DNA from: Takashimella koratensis
Lineage: Eukaryota; Basidiomycota; Tremellomycetes; Trichosporonales; Tetragoniomycetaceae
Assembly (NCBI GenBank): GCA_003116875.1
Contig: BCKT01000002.1
Location: forward strand, 1-64,000
Reading direction: 5' to 3'
Length of the DNA: 64,000 nucleotides
Within the stretch, counting starts at the first letter, position 1, and every line of letters begins with the position of its first letter. The translations under genes were made by a program, and so were the position numbers. The notes beneath the pieces were generated by a model. It made no database searches. It saw nothing but the letters and a program-made list of their open reading frames with translations, and was not told the origin of the DNA. Positions 1 to 13,300 of the stretch are shown here, in pieces.

Positions 1-374
1 CTGAATTTTGGCCATCACTGGGGGAATAAACAGGTCCTTTCATAGTTAAGCCGGGGGAAAACGTTCAGGGTCAGGGGGAAAAATACATTTTCACAGTTAG
101 AGTCAAGTCTCTCGGCTAGATTTGATCCCGCTCATGCGGTCATCGGTCAACGATTGGAGGCACAGGCAGTCGCACTCTCGATACATTATGCATGGATGCA
201 AGTAGTATTCTCACACCTCGCTCTGGTCTGTTCAGATCTGCTCAAGAAAGTAACATGCATGCAGCTCGTCGAGTCTTCAATATGGGCAGAAATAGACGAA
301 AAAAGGACTCTACTTTAATCCTTCCCGTTCTTCCCCTTGCCCATCTCTCTAGCATCTTAGAGCCGCGCCGCGAG
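1..374. other. Intergenic, 3' flank of AGX1
   Basis: No coding stretch with recognisable similarity or codon structure is seen. The first 110 bases contain several G-run plus A-run segments (such as gggggaaaa) but no repeat unit or terminal inverted repeat that I can define. It probably holds the 3' UTR and terminator of the aminotransferase gene that ends at 375. Confidence 0.5.
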
Positions 375-2431
375 TCAAGGCTGCTTCGATTTCGCCTCGG
401 CAAGGACCTCTTTAATCCCAGTCAAGACTTTTTCAATGTCCCCTCGCTGTGACTCGGTGGCGGTGATGCCCATGTGGCCGATACGGAAGTAAGTCGGGGC
501 GATGGCCTTGTGAAGACCTCCAGCGACGACAATATCACGCCTGAGAGTGGGTTAACACGGCTCTTTCCCCGGAAACATGGACGCCAACCCTAGCCTACTC
601 ACTCGACAAGCTTGGGGAGGACGTCCGCGGCTCCAAGACCAGCCGGGAACTTGACAGCGGTCATGCCGTTAGCGGCAATGTCTCGGCTCAAGGGCACAAA
701 GTCAAGACCAAGAGAAGCAAGGGTGTCCTTGACCTTGGCAGAAGCCGCCTTGTGGGCAGCGAAGCGCTCAGAAAGGGAGGGCGAGGCGGTCGTAATGGCC
801 TTGAGCGAGGTGTGGAGCGAGTAGATGAGCTGGACGGGAGCTGGGTGGTGTCAGCTATACTCCTTGTAATCTCCAAGGGTGTGTAGCTCACGGGTAGCAA
901 AGTACGCGGCTCGACCCTCCTCGTAGGCCTTCATGATCGGGAGCCACTTCTTCCACGAGATGTAGTACGCTCCAATAGGCGCCTTACGGGACTCGAAGGT
1001 CTGAGTCGGTGTAAGCTAGTCTCTTCCAAGTGAACAAGATAACTTACCTCGATGGCACGCTTGGAGGCAAGGACAACGCTAAGACCCGGGGGGACACCGA
1101 GGCCCTTCTGGGTAGCCGAGATGACCACGTCAAGCCCCCAGTCATCGAACCTGATCTCCTCGGACGCGACGGCGCAGACGGCATCGAGCGCGATGAGGGT
1201 ACCGGGCGAGTGGGTGTGGATGAGCTTGGAGAAGCGTTCAGCGGGCGAGAGGACACCCGTGGATGTGTCAACTAGGTCAGGTCAGCTTGGGACTTGGTCA
1301 CGGGGTGGACGCATGAAGGTAGGGAAAAGAAAGGGAAGAGGGTAAGCCGGAAGAACCGGAAGTCAGCTCCGGACGTACCGTGGGTGATAGTCACGAGCTT
1401 GTACTTTTTCTCCTTGAGAGCAGCGATGAGCTCGTCGTCGCTGCCAGTGTTAGTAGGCTGAATTGACATCTTTTCAGCTCACTCACGTAGCGATGCCGCC
1501 GATCGGAGCCTTGAGTTGGGTCACGTTGGCGCCATACGCCTCGAGACTGAGAGGGATCAGCTTGCGTACCAGTATAGAAACTCTTCAAGTATTACAAACT
1601 TACCACTCGGCAAACGAGTCGCCAAAGTACCCCGTGTTAAGCACGAGCTGGCAAGTGAGTCAGACTTAGACAGCTCTGGCCAAGGGTTTCATGGCTACTT
1701 CGCTCCACTCACGACGTTCTCTCCTGGCTCGACAAGGTTAGCGGCCGTCGCGTCCCACCCGAGGGTCCCGCTACCCGCGATGAGGAACGGCTGGCTTCCA
1801 TTTCCCTCGGCGTAGAGAACCTGCCTCAGCATACGGATGCAGTCGCCGAACACGGGGATGAAGGCGGGAGAAACGTGAGAGGTGCCTGGGGTCGCATTGG
1901 ACAGGAGGACCGGGTTGGAGAACTCGATCGGGCCCGGGATGCTGTAGGGGGGTGAGTAAAGAGGATGGGAGAGTGGAGGTGGGGGTGGAAGGAGAATAGA
2001 GGGAGCGAGAGAGGAAGGGGAGAGGGAGAGTAGGAGGGAAGAGCAAGGAAGTTAGCGGAGGTTTGGTCCGGATGGCCCGGCAAGGCAAGATGGTAGTGAT
2101 GGGTGGAGTAGTGTATGCAGACTTACACGAGGAGCTTGTGGGGAGCTTGCTGGAATGCTTCGGCGTCCATTGCGTTGGTCTTGGGGATGGGGTCGGTGTT
2201 GGTGGTGGTAGGCTGTGAAGGGGAATGGGGGAAAGGGGAAGTGGAGAAGGAGGAGAAGAGCGAAGGGCGGTTGAAGCGGTTGAAAAAAGCGGGCCGGCGG
2301 GTCAATGCCGATACCCTCGGAGCCAAAGAGGTAAGGTAGCCGGAAGTGAGAGGAGCGGTGGTGAGGGCGGTGGTGCGGATGGAGTGGAGGATGGGGATGA
2401 GGGGACGTGTGGGTGCCATATGCTGGCTCAA
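375..2431 (-). CDS. AGX1: Alanine-glyoxylate aminotransferase (class V), multi-exon
   Basis: Pyridoxal-phosphate enzyme that converts glyoxylate plus alanine to glycine plus pyruvate. Spliced exons read as the class V family: the first conserved exon begins at 1941 with IPGPIEFSNPVLLS, followed by GNGSQPFLIAGSGTLGWD, the lysine motif SATQKGLGVPPG (K is the expected PLP Schiff-base residue), and the C-terminal block AGGLHKAIAPTYFRIGHMG. The stop is TGA at 375-377. Exon 1 (2431 down to 2127) encodes about 100 residues rich in R, S and T with few acids before the conserved core, which looks like a mitochondrial presequence; the C-terminus ends SKQP, not a canonical peroxisomal SKL. At least seven exons. 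A second methionine four codons downstream of the chosen start is equally possible. Family assignment is firm; mitochondrial location is inferred. Confidence 0.9.
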
Positions 2432-3585
2432 GGTAGGGGTGGGTATATAGAGTAGGAGGTAGAGATGAGAGATGTGGGATAGACAGGTGGGGGATGGGTG
2501 GGAGTCGAGGTGTACGGTGTACGGTGGATTCTCTTTTCCGATACATCCGGACCAGGAGGGATCCTATCGCTGACCCCGGTTGGCTGGGGTCAACTCCAGC
2601 GGACATCTCATCCATCTTGCGGTATTCCGTTTAGAGGTACCAGGCGTCAGTCCTGGAGCACGTACCCCGTGACTATGTGGGATGGGACGGGGACACAGGG
2701 CGTGCAGTGGGGGTGGGGTATCTCGTAATACCACTCAGTCATCTGTGGAGAGGGGAGAGGGCGACGACCCTCCCTCTTCCCCGGCCTTGGCTGGTCTTAT
2801 CGTGACTGTCACTGACCTCGCGTCTCGGAACCAACTTCCGCGTTCGTCATGTAGTCATGTACCCAATGACTCTAGGTTGCAGTGTTGCAGTGACGCATGC
2901 TTGGACTAGTCACTGGTCTCGTGCTGTCGTAGCAGCGGGTGAGTGGCAGCATCGCCTCGTCTACCCTGGTAGGCTATGGGGTCCACCGGCCAACCCGACC
3001 CGACCCGCGAGCGACACTCCCGGCGACCGAGGTGCCTGCTGTGCTGATGCTCTGATGTACTCGGCCCCTTTGCCGCAAGCACGAGCCCATGCATTGTCCG
3101 TCCCTTGTTGTCCCCGTCTCCGTGCCAAGAGTTAGTCTATGCAGTATGCAGCATGAACCAACTGGTACTCGTACGGTATCTTGAATACGTCACCCTGTCT
3201 CCGCCCAAATAGGCAATGACCCCTCCCGGTACTGACTACTGACAGCCTGCCAAACATCCCGAAACGAGACATGCACAATCACTCCATCCCTCCCTCCCTT
3301 GACCATCACTCTTCCCTCTTCCCTCCTCTGTCCTCTCTCCAACTCGACAACACAGCACTACCCACTCTCGCTCCCACAGCACCCCTCCCTCTCCTCTCCT
3401 TTCACAACACAGCCTGCCGACCCACCGACGCCCAGCCTCACCCACCGCATCCGCCTTTGGTCACTCACCGCTACGAGGAAAACGGAAATTAACCCCGCTG
3501 CGGTGACGACCTTGACCCCTCACCTCTATTTTTACCGCTCTCCACCTCACCACCTCGACCTCCCTTCCTACTGCTCACCATCACC
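2432..3585. promoter_or_regulatory. Long divergent intergenic region
   Basis: About 1.15 kb between the divergent AGX1 and phospholipase D-like genes, so it should carry both promoters. The segment nearest the PLD-like start (about 3260-3585) is strongly pyrimidine rich, as expected for a leader in this genome. Only short, non-conserved open frames are present; no gene is supported. Confidence 0.5.
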
Positions 3586-6500
3586 ATGAGCGAGCCAGTC
3601 GTCGTCCCCGCCGCCCCTTCCCTACCGACCACCATGCCCACACCCTCTGACCCACTCACGGCTTCCCCGGTCGTCAACAGCCTCGCCAAGCCTCTCAACG
3701 ACTCCGCACACGACCACTCGGGAACCCGCACCAACGTTACCGACAACGTCACTGCTGCGCCCTCCTCCACTACCCACCACTCCAAAACACCTTCCAACCT
3801 CGCTCCTATCGTCACCCTCACCCCTACGACTTCCAACACACCTGGGTCCTCCTCCATGCCCGCCACTCACTCACCCCTCGCTCCCGGCGCCTACCCGTAC
3901 CCTGAGCCCCAAGCTGGGCTGATCCCTCGCCCTCGCGCGGAACACAGCAATCTCCGCAAAACATCTTGGGAAGCCGCGACAGCCCCCGGTCCCGACCCGA
4001 CCCCGATCTCCACCCGCACCCTCGCAACTTACCTCTCGTCCAACCCGACCCACTCCGTCGCTAAAGCCGCGCTTAACGTCTTCCCGCCTCCAAACCCACT
4101 CGTCCGCCTCGCCCGCAGGTTCCAGGTGAAACACTCGGTCATCTCGGGCCTGAGCCATGCGGAGGAAACGAAATGGACCGCCCAGGGTGCAGAGCTGAGG
4201 AAACGCGCAGGGTGGAAGCTCGAGGGCGAGAGTGGGGATGGAGTCGTGGTTGGAGAACTGTTTTGGAAGATGTATCTCTCCCTCCTTCCGACCATCGAGA
4301 GGGACCCACTGAGCGGACTCGTCTCCCCGGACCTCCTGGGGAGCACAACGACAATGCCGTTGTCAATCATCTCCCTCATTCCCGATATCATTCAGCACTA
4401 CCGCGACGTCATCGTCCGCGCCGAGAAAGAGGTCTTCCTAGCTACCAACTACTGGCAGTGAGTCCTTGCGTCCACCAAAGAGGGTTCAAGCACATCGTAG
4501 TCAGGTAAAGGATGAGTTGACTAACCCCGCCTAGGCCATCCAACTCGGTCCAGACCGTGTCTCAGGCTCTCAGGGACCTTTCAACCCGCGTCGTCAAGGA
4601 GAAGAAAGAGAAGATTGTCGTCAAGATCATGTACGACCGTGGGAGCTGGGAACAGTTGTGGAATTCGCATGCACCGGTCATGCCGGAGGGTTGGACACCG
4701 TTGAAATTGCCTGGGGCGGACGAGATCCCCGGTCTGGATCTCCAGGTCATCGTGAGTGCGGAGGCCTGCTTGCGCATGAGAAGAGACGAGTCGGTTGAGG
4801 AGTTACTGACAAGAGTAGAACTTTCATAAAGTGCTGCTGGGCACTTTCCATGCCAAGTTCCTCATTGTCGACCGCAAAGTCGCCCTGCTCAACTCGAACA
4901 ACATCCAAGGTGAGTTCAGCTTTGGCACGAATTCTCTAAGCTGACAACTTCAGATCGACCCAATCTCGAGCTCATGTCCCATTTCGAGGGTCCCGTCGTT
5001 GACGCATTCTACGAAGTCGCTCTTCAATCCTGGCACAACGCTCTTTCTCCTGCCCTTCCTTGCCTCTCTACCCCCTACCAGCCTCCTCGAGACCCACGAA
5101 CCAACTCTGTCCGCTACCTTTTCTCCGACCACAACCCTTACTTTGATGACATTGAGATCCTCAAAGCCGCCCGCGCAGCACGGTTACTCTTACGTTCTCA
5201 GACCAAGGAAGTCGACGACGAGCGAGAAGACGCGGGTGCCCAGACCCGCGAAAGGTTTAGGGATATCGTCAAGCACGCGATGGAGACGCAGAGGCAGAAC
5301 CTCGCGCATACTCAGGAAGAGATCGCGTTAAGGTCGGCGAACGCGATGAGGGAGTGGAGAGAGTTTAGGGATAAGATTGGGTTGATTAGTAGGCCGTCAA
5401 GTAGGCCGGGTAGTAGGAGGACGAGTACGACGGATCTCAAGGGTTTAGGAGCTCGTAAGTCCCAAGGCCTGGAATTGAATAGAATGAGACAGCTGCTGAT
5501 CTGGAATAGAGTACAACGACGCCGAGACGGCAGCGATCACAGCGGCCAACGCTCATATCGGTGCAGACGATTCGACGATTGCGCCAACGTTGGTGGACGA
5601 AGGATCACCGATGAAATCCAAGACTCTTCCCCCGCCCCATGCCCATGCGCACTTTGACGAGATCGATGGCCCTCGCGCCAATTCGTTGACTGTTGAAGCT
5701 CCGTCCACCGCGTCTCCGATTTCAGCCATTGTGACGGAGAAGCCGATGCCGAACGGCGGTGTCGTCGGGCACAAGGAGGTCTTGCTTGACGGGGAAGTCG
5801 TCGATAGTCCCTCGGCAAGCGCGGTGGATCTCCCGCACTCGATCGTGGAGAAGGGGTCAGGCGGGGCAACCGGAGCCGCAGTCATCGATGGGCTGCCAAG
5901 TACAGGTGGCGCAGGAGTATCTGGGCTGGATGAGGGTGTGAAGAGCGCAACAGGGGAGGCGTTGCCGGCGACCGCGAGGATGCCGGATGAGATCCCGTCA
6001 GGGAGGTCAACACCCAAGTTGAAATCAGCAAAAGTCAGTATGGACGAGGAGATCCCACCGGGTATGGGCAGTAAGAGGCTGTTCCAACTCTCTAAGCGAT
6101 TCAGTGAGTGCAGGGTTCACAAGCCATTCTTCCTTCAGGTTACGATCAATTTATCTTTGTCGGTGGCTAACTGGACATTATTCCACTTGACGCAGACGCC
6201 GCAGGAGTTCTGTCCGAGGCATGGGCGACCGTCGAAGACTCCGACGACCTCGACAACTTCCGGCCCCACGTCGTTCACGCCCCACACGAACCTTTCCCAA
6301 TCGCCATGGCCTGCCGCAAACCACACGGGATGCCGGGTCATCAGGATATTCGGAACCCACAGAACGCAGCGTGGTTGGCTGGGTTCAGGTACGCGAAGAA
6401 GAAAGTCTTCGTCCAGACTCCGACATTGAATGCGAGGCCCATTGTCAGGGCGGTTAAACAGGCGTGTCGAAGAGGGGTTGAGGTGACTCTTTTCCTTGAT

Positions 6501-7424
6501 CTTGGTGAGTTTGGGCTGGGCACGGTGTTTGAGATGAAGAGAAGGAAGAGGGATGGGGCTGGCGCTCATGAGAAGCAGCGGGGCAGGGATGGAGGGAGGA
6601 AGTGGAGAAGGATGTGTGGCTAACTGAATGTCTGACCGGTACAGGTTTCAATGACAAAGGCGAATCCATCCCCTTCCAAGGCGGGACTAACGAACAAGTC
6701 GTTGACCGACTCTACGCAAAATTGATTCCCGAAGACAAAGCGAAATACCTCAAAGTTTACTGGTACACGGGTAAAGACCAAGTTCGGCCTCTTAACGCGG
6801 TTAAGAAACAGAGGAATTGTCATATCAAGTTGGCTGTTTATGATGATGAGGTTATGATTATTGGGAATGGGAATCAAGGTACGTCAACTTGAGAGGATTG
6901 CGGAGTGGGAAGGGGGGTTTGAGAGGGGTAGGGAAGCTATTGGAGGAGGTCAATATATGGAAGGAAAAGAAAGGGAACGGTATCGCTGATCTCTGCTTTG
7001 ACTACAGACACACAAAGTTGGTTCCACTCACAAGAAGTCAACGTTATGATCGACAACAAACAAGTTATTGCTGAGATGCTTGACAGTGAGTCTAAGCAAA
7101 CAAACCTCATTGCTTCTTTTGACTATCCTATCAAGTGACCCGAGTGAGGTAGACGTGATTGTATTACTGACCACTGACTACAGCACTCATGGCGAATCAG
7201 AACACGATGCAGTACGGCGGAGTAGGTGCCGATGGGGTTTGGCGAGATAAAGACGGCAAGACGTTGTTGGATCATGGAGCCACAGGAGGGGGTTCGTTCC
7301 TTGGTCTTAGGTGAGTCAAAAAATTCTTTCTGGGTGGTGCGGGTTGGAGGTTACAGTCAGAGTCATAGTAGATTGGGTGCTGATCGTAATCAGCGGGTTC
7401 ATCGCTTTCGCCAAGACCATCTAA
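3586..7424 (+). CDS. Phospholipase D-like protein with two HKD motifs
   Basis: Spliced translation contains two PLD signatures: the first is FHAKFLIVD just after 4840 and the second is HIKLAVYDD near 6820, both fitting HxKxxxxD, so two active-site halves are present as in the PLD/cardiolipin synthase superfamily. Other recognisable blocks are NAAWLAGFRYAKKKVFVQTP before the second half and GNGNQDTQSWFHSQEVNVMI after it. The start at 3586 opens a Ser/Thr/Pro-rich N-terminus (about 130 residues). Between the halves is a long low-conservation linker with an acidic coiled-coil-like segment (DDEREDAGAQTRERFRD) and a Ser/Pro-rich part. The last exon ends GFIAFAKTI with TAA at 7422-7424. The reaction (phosphodiesterase or transphosphatidylase) follows from the family; the substrate is unknown. 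About eight exons; the linker exons at 5450-6200 are the least certain. Confidence 0.85.
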
Positions 7425-7996
7425 GCGATCGACAAGACTTTGAATCTTTCCTACTTTGTCAATAGGGACAACCTCACTCTCCCCCTTTCTCTTCCGATTC
7501 GTCTTCCGCTCCACTTTCCTTCTCTTATCACATAGTTCACTCGCCCTATATCCACCGTTGTCGATTCGCTGCATATACCTAGTCTCTGAGTGTACCCAGA
7601 CCTATTCTCCCTTGTTGTGCCAGAGTATCTCGTTCCCCTTGTGTCTTTGTTTCCTTCGCTATTTTTTGTCCCCCGGTTGTGGTTCCTTGGTATGCTTGTA
7701 GAGCAAACACGATAGGATGGATAGTTTGAGATAAAAATAATGGCCTGGAGTAAAGTGACATGATAGACCAGTGTGCTTGTTGCGTTGTAGGATCCGTAAT
7801 TGTGAAGCGAGGTTATTGATTGACCGCTGTTGACCTCCACCTGACGTCGCCCGTAGGCTCTCGACTTTTTTTTTTTTTTTTTTTTCCGCCGGCGGATTTC
7901 CGCTTGGTTCTATCCTGTTCGTCATCTTGCCTCCCTGGTACCCAACCAACCAACCAAGCAACCAACCAACCGACCCGTCTCCTCACCTCAACTACC
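7425..7996. other. Intergenic between co-directional genes
   Basis: Holds the 3' end of the PLD-like gene and the promoter of the SAM37-like gene. It contains a run of 20 T at 7866-7885 about 110 bp upstream of the next ATG and a short tandem of aaccaaccaacc-like units near 7942-7970 in the presumed leader. No coding potential is evident. Confidence 0.5.
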
Positions 7997-8506
7997 ATGT
8001 CCGCACCTGCTGTCGTCCTCTACGCCAGCCCACCTCTCGTTCCTCTCCCCGCGTCCGATGCCGAATCGCTCTACATCCTCTCTCTCCTCCGTCTCTCCCG
8101 ACTCGATTTCGCAGTGCGCACGGGCGACTATGGACTCAATTACGGTACGTCCTCCTTCTCCATCTTCCCTCACCACCTAACCACATAAGCGGAATCGGGT
8201 ATACGCCCTTCTCCTGTCTTGGACAGAGAATCAATGAGGGAACCGAGTATGAGGTTGTGGAATAAAGACAGTGATAAGAATACAGTTCAACTCGATTCTA
8301 GTAATCTCATATACCTTTTCGATCAAGGCTAACGATCGCTAGGTAAACTACCTTACCTAACCCACCTGGATACCCGGATTCGAGCGAGACATTTATCTTC
8401 ATTGCCGGGTTTTGAAGACCCCGACGCACCGTTGTCTGCTGAGGAGAGGGCAGAAACGACTGCTTGGGTTGCTTATATCGATGCCAAGCTTGTAGACTTG
8501 GTTGTG

Positions 8507-8555
<49 letters not shown>

Positions 8556-10041
8556 CCGAGCCCTTCCCCCCTCTTCGTTCTCCTGTTCTTCTTCGTGTCC
8601 TCATTTCACACCTTCCGATCGGCCTTCAGTTCTCTTCAGCCTGAATCTTACTGACAGGCTCTCAGAACCACAGCCTCTACGTCCTCCCTGAAAACTACGC
8701 TCTCCTCGCCAACGCCCAAAAGACCGGCCTGGCGTTCCCGCAATCCACCTACATACCTCAACGAATACGTTCGATCGTTTCTGCGCGGCTAGACTATGTC
8801 GGTCTCGCGGGTTTAGGTCGTGAGTGTTACGAAGAGAGATAGACTGCAGAAGCCACCGATCTCCCTCGATACGGATACGAAGGGGTAGACAGGGGCTGGA
8901 GTTGTGCTGATTGGATTGTGATAGAAGCAGAGGATGCACCGGTGGAGACTGTCACGGGTCCAGCGGGGACATCCGCGCCCGTCGCGTTCAGCTGGAAAGC
9001 TGGTCGGTTGGCAGCTGATCGCGCGAGGAAATGGGGACAGGAAGAGGTACGTCAAGTCGTCGGTGGGCTGTTGTGTGGAGTGGTGCGCAAATACCCCCTG
9101 GCAAGCTTTCGAAGAGGGCAAAGGGCGGTCGAGGGAAGTCAGTTTCAGGGGAGCGAGGCTGACGCTGGATCGATATAGGTCTTGAAGAAGGCAAGGGAGG
9201 TGTTGGACCCCCTTGCACGGAGATTAGGACGAGGGAGGTTCTTTTTCCGTGACCGGTGAGTGAAGACGGGGCACACATCCCAGTAGCCTATTCGTCTCCT
9301 TGATAAGAAGACCACCACACTGACCATCTTCTTCACGGTATCTCTGATAATGATCTGTTCGATCTCAGCGCAACGACCCTCGACATTGCCCTCTTCGCAC
9401 AACTCACACTCCTCCTCTCTCCTGCTCTCCCTACTCCGCTTCTCTCAAACCTCATCAAAGAGACCTACCCTTCGTTGGGATCCCACCACGACAGAACACT
9501 CAGTCTGCTCTTCCCGGCAGGGTGGTCGTTCTCCCCGCGACCGGCAGCGGTCGTTCCTGCGCAGTCATGGGCCGGGCTGGTAGCTATCGGTCGAGAGGTG
9601 GTTGATGCTGTGGATCCGAGAAACTTGTGGAGGGCGGCGGTAGGTGCGCCGCAAAGTGGAGAAGCGGGACAAGAAGGGCAAGGGAGGGAAAGTGGGCAAG
9701 GAAGGGAAGGAAGGGAGACGAGGGAAAGTGGAAGAGCGGGACAAGGTGAAGGGAAAGGAAAAGGGAAGAAGAAAATGAGTGAAAAGGAGAAAGCATTTGT
9801 AAGAGCTAGATGGGCTTGGTTTGCTGGTGCAGGTGTAGCAATGGTCACGTATCTCTTTGCGAGCGGGATCGTGTCGATTGATTTCGGTGGAGACGAGGAG
9901 GAGGATGAGGAGGAGGAGGATGAAGATGTGGATGAGATGGTGGTGGTTGAGGAGGTGGAGGTGGGGAATGGGGCAGGATCAGGAAGGGGAAAGTCTGGGT
10001 TACCTGTTTGGGAGGATGATGAGGATCCTGATGCCGAGTAG
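7997..10041 (+). CDS. SAM37/metaxin-like mitochondrial outer membrane protein
   Basis: Probable subunit of the sorting and assembly machinery (SAM/TOB) that inserts beta-barrel proteins into the mitochondrial outer membrane. The N-terminus (MSAPAVVLYASPPLVPLP) followed by the splice-joined NYGKLPYLTHL block matches the thioredoxin/GST-N-like fold of metaxin/Tom37 proteins, and TTLDIALFAQLTLLLSP matches their GST-C-like helix. After a basic linker (GEGKGKGKKKMSEKEK) comes one hydrophobic segment, WAWFAGAGVAMVTYLFASGI, near the C-terminus, as expected for a C-terminal anchor. Unusually the tail after it is about 70 residues and extremely acidic (DEEEDEEEEDEDVDEM). An intron near 8506 carries a long CT dinucleotide repeat directly after its donor. 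Six or so exons. Family confidence is good; whether it is the SAM37 or SAM35 subunit is not decided. Confidence 0.7.
8509..8551. repeat. (TC)n microsatellite inside an intron
   Basis: An uninterrupted TC dinucleotide tract of about 43 bases begins immediately after the GTGAGT donor of an intron in the SAM37-like gene, so the donor flows into the repeat. Expected to be length-polymorphic between strains. Confidence 0.95.
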
Positions 10042-10347
10042 AGGGGAGGTAGTAGGGAGAGGGGATGGGTCCGAGAGCGAGAAACAAAAGGAGAAGAGAT
10101 GAGAAAGGGGTAACGAGCCGGTACGTAGATTGTAGACACATACATCCGTTAGAGCCACAGCAGCTCGAGGACAACGACGACGAGGATCAAGACGAAGACA
10201 AGGAGATGACGATCCAATGCATTACATCAACACCAGTCTTGATATGGCAGACGGTTGTTCATGTTTGTTATTTCCACACGTGCCTGTACCTCTTCTCAAG
10301 GTCCAGATACTCGGTTGCTCCAGTACTTCACATTCCACTCTCAACTT
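10042..10347. terminator. Convergent 3' intergenic region
   Basis: About 300 bp between the stop codons of the SAM37-like gene (+) and the GH92 gene (-). It should hold both 3' UTRs and poly(A) sites. No further gene was found. Confidence 0.5.
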
Positions 10348-13300
10348 TTAGAACCCGCCCCACGGCTGTGGGACATCACTGAGCTCAAATATCACCTCAC
10401 CACCTTTGGCCAACTCATCATGGCCCAAGACGACCCTGTCCACCTGGACCCCATCCAGTGTCACTTTCTTGACATATCGGTTCTCCCCTGATCCCGACTT
10501 GGCACGTACGACGAGCGACCTTGACGCATTCGGAAGTCGGAGAGTGAGCGTATCGAAGAACGGCACACCAATGACATAAGTCGCGGAAGCGGGGTCGACA
10601 GGGTAAAAGCCCATCGCAGAGAAGAGGTACCATGCGCTCATTTGGCCACAGTCTTCGTTCTGAAAGTGCGTCAGGTGTGGGTCAAATTGTAAGTAATCAG
10701 TGAGTGGTGAGAAGGGGTTGGGAAGAGAATGATGGTCGGGGTACACTACGCACCCCGGATAGACCGTTATCGGTATGGTTGTACTCTTCGCGACCGATCT
10801 TGAGGACGGCCTCTTGAGTTTTGTGAGGCACACCAGCGAGCGCGTACATATACGGCTGAGAGTGTATCAGCACTTTCTCTATCACGCCATTTCTTAACTT
10901 TCACTCGAAGATTCACGTAGAGGGCGCACAGTGACTAGACTACAGAGTCGATGTGGTGTGGCAGGGCTGGATACGGGATGTAAAAAACCGAAGAAAACCC
11001 GGTCACTCACGATATGGTGCGATGGTTCGTTGGTATGCAAGTTGTGTCCACCTGCGAAATGTCTATCTACAAAATCGACAAACGCGGTCTGACCACCCAT
11101 GAGCTCGACCAGCCCCGGCACGTCGTGCTGCTTTATCAGCTTCAGTCCCTGTTCAAACCCTTCCTACTTTGTCTCCTCCTCCTCTTCTTTTCCCCACTAT
11201 CACCTTCTATCACCTTACTCACCATAACATCAAGTGAATAGGCCCAATGATCACCTTCCGTCCACCCCTCTTTATCACCCGCCCACGACCCATCCTCGTT
11301 CTTCGCTTCCATGAACCCGGTCTTCCTATTCCACAGAGCCTTGTACGACCCCGCTCGCTCGCTCAGTACTTTTGCGTCCGCTGCCGCTTTCGAACCGAGG
11401 TGAGAAGCTACAATCGATGCAGCCCAGTCGTCGTACGCGTAGTCGAGAGTGCGTGAACCAGATTCCGCGTGTAAGTCGGCAGCGACGTACCCGAGAGAGA
11501 TGTATTCAGTGAGACCGGCGCGGACTTCTTGAGGCGTGTGTTCCTCCCGATCGAAGAAGCTGCACGAGTTAGGTGAGTACTTGAGGCGAAACTCACCGTA
11601 GTTCCGTGTCACGATCAGGAGGTACAAACGCGTCTTTCCGTACCGCTTCCCAAGCGAGGTCCCGATCAAAGTCTCGTACACCTACGGCCGAATCACACAT
11701 AAGCACTCCTCATCTACCCTTCACCACCCCACTCACCTGCTTGCATGGCCTGAGCGATGACCGAATCCGCGTGCGTCCCTACCATGATATTCGTCTCCAC
11801 TAGGTTCTTCCACATGGGCAACCACCCTCCCTCTTTATAATCCTGCAACATACTCGTGATCATCTCTCCTACCCTCTCCGGCGCAAGAAACAGCAGCCAT
11901 GCCGTCTCGGCGCGGAAAGTGTCCCATATCGAATAACCAGAGTACGAGATCCCGTCGACTACTTGGTCTAGGTATCCGGAATAGTATCGCCAAAGGGGGG
12001 AGGAATGGGTCCCAGAGTTTTCAGAGACTTCGTATGGGTATACCAGGGTGTGGAGGAGAGAAGTGTAGAGGACAGTCATGTTGTGAGGGGTCGCACCGGT
12101 GACTGAGAGCCGGTCAAGTTTGTCCGCCCATGCGGTGCGTGTCAGGCGAGAAGTCGACTCGAGGCTCTGACCATTGGGAACCTCAAGGTCGAGGTTACTG
12201 TCGTCAGACGAGAAGGCGAGAAGAACTCACCGGCGAGCTTGCTCGATACTGATGAAACTAAGTCCAACGCGCACGTCGACCTTGGTCGTACCACGCGGGA
12301 AAGTGACCCATGCTGATAACTCTTTTCCATCTCCGTGCTGGTCATTGCTCTTTTCCCCAGCATAGGACACCCCTCCACCGTTCATCGGGGTGGAGAACCG
12401 GGCAACAAAGTATCCCTTGAACGACGCTGCAGGTAAATCCTCACCAACCAAGATGCGACTGGTCCTAGTCAGCACACCACAACATCCATCACCTTCGTCC
12501 AAGGTAGCTTACTCCTGACGCTCGTCGTTCCACCCATAAACCTCGTTCCGTGCCTTGTCAACGACCACATGTCCCGTCGGATACGTCAGATTGTGTATCT
12601 TATTCGTGATTACGCTCGCCCGACTCGCATCCACCACGACGAACGGTGCCGCGGCGCCATGAGGAGAAAACGTAAACCGCAAGTGACCCACACGCGAAGC
12701 TGAAGGTTAGGAGAGTCCACGCTCGATGACCTACTGGCAGAGAGTTCAGCGAGGATCGAGCCGTGCGCAGAGTTGAGAACGTTGCTGTAGTAGTTCCCAC
12801 TAGCGTATTCGTCCCTCCGATGGAAAGATAGGCCGCGTTGGTCGAAATCAGTCACGACGTCGCCAAGACCTGCAGCGATTTGGGCTGGCCCGGACTCGCC
12901 TAGAATTTGTCAGTGGGTCGTAATAGTCTCTAACGTTCAGGAGGGGAGGAGGCTCATTCAACAGAGGAAAGGTCGAACGTACCCATCCATACAGCGGGCT
13001 GGTGGGTTCCGATAAATCCGTGGACTTTGGTGTCTGTCTGGTTATATGGGCACATGGAGACGTCTAGCGCAATCAGCACTTTGAACGCCAGACTGTAGAC
13101 TACAGAGATGGGAGGGTAGTTTGAATACTCACAGTTCTGCCTGGTCTGAGCGGTCCATCGGGTCATGGCGAAGGGCGGAGCGACAGAGGGTATCGTACCT
13201 GCCTGGTCAAAATCTCATCACCGTTGGCGCCTACCTCCACTCAAGTCTGGTTCGGGCCTAACATCAACCGTGTCAGCTATGAGCTCGGATTGAACATGAA

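Noticed and set aside
1..374. G/A-rich segments considered as a transposon end
   Set aside because: No inverted or direct repeats and no transposase or reverse transcriptase frame in the vicinity.
2052..2615. 187-codon open frame on the minus strand over the AGX1 start
   Set aside because: Overlaps AGX1 exon 1 and its promoter in another frame; His/Pro/Leu low complexity only, a shadow of the pyrimidine-rich strand.
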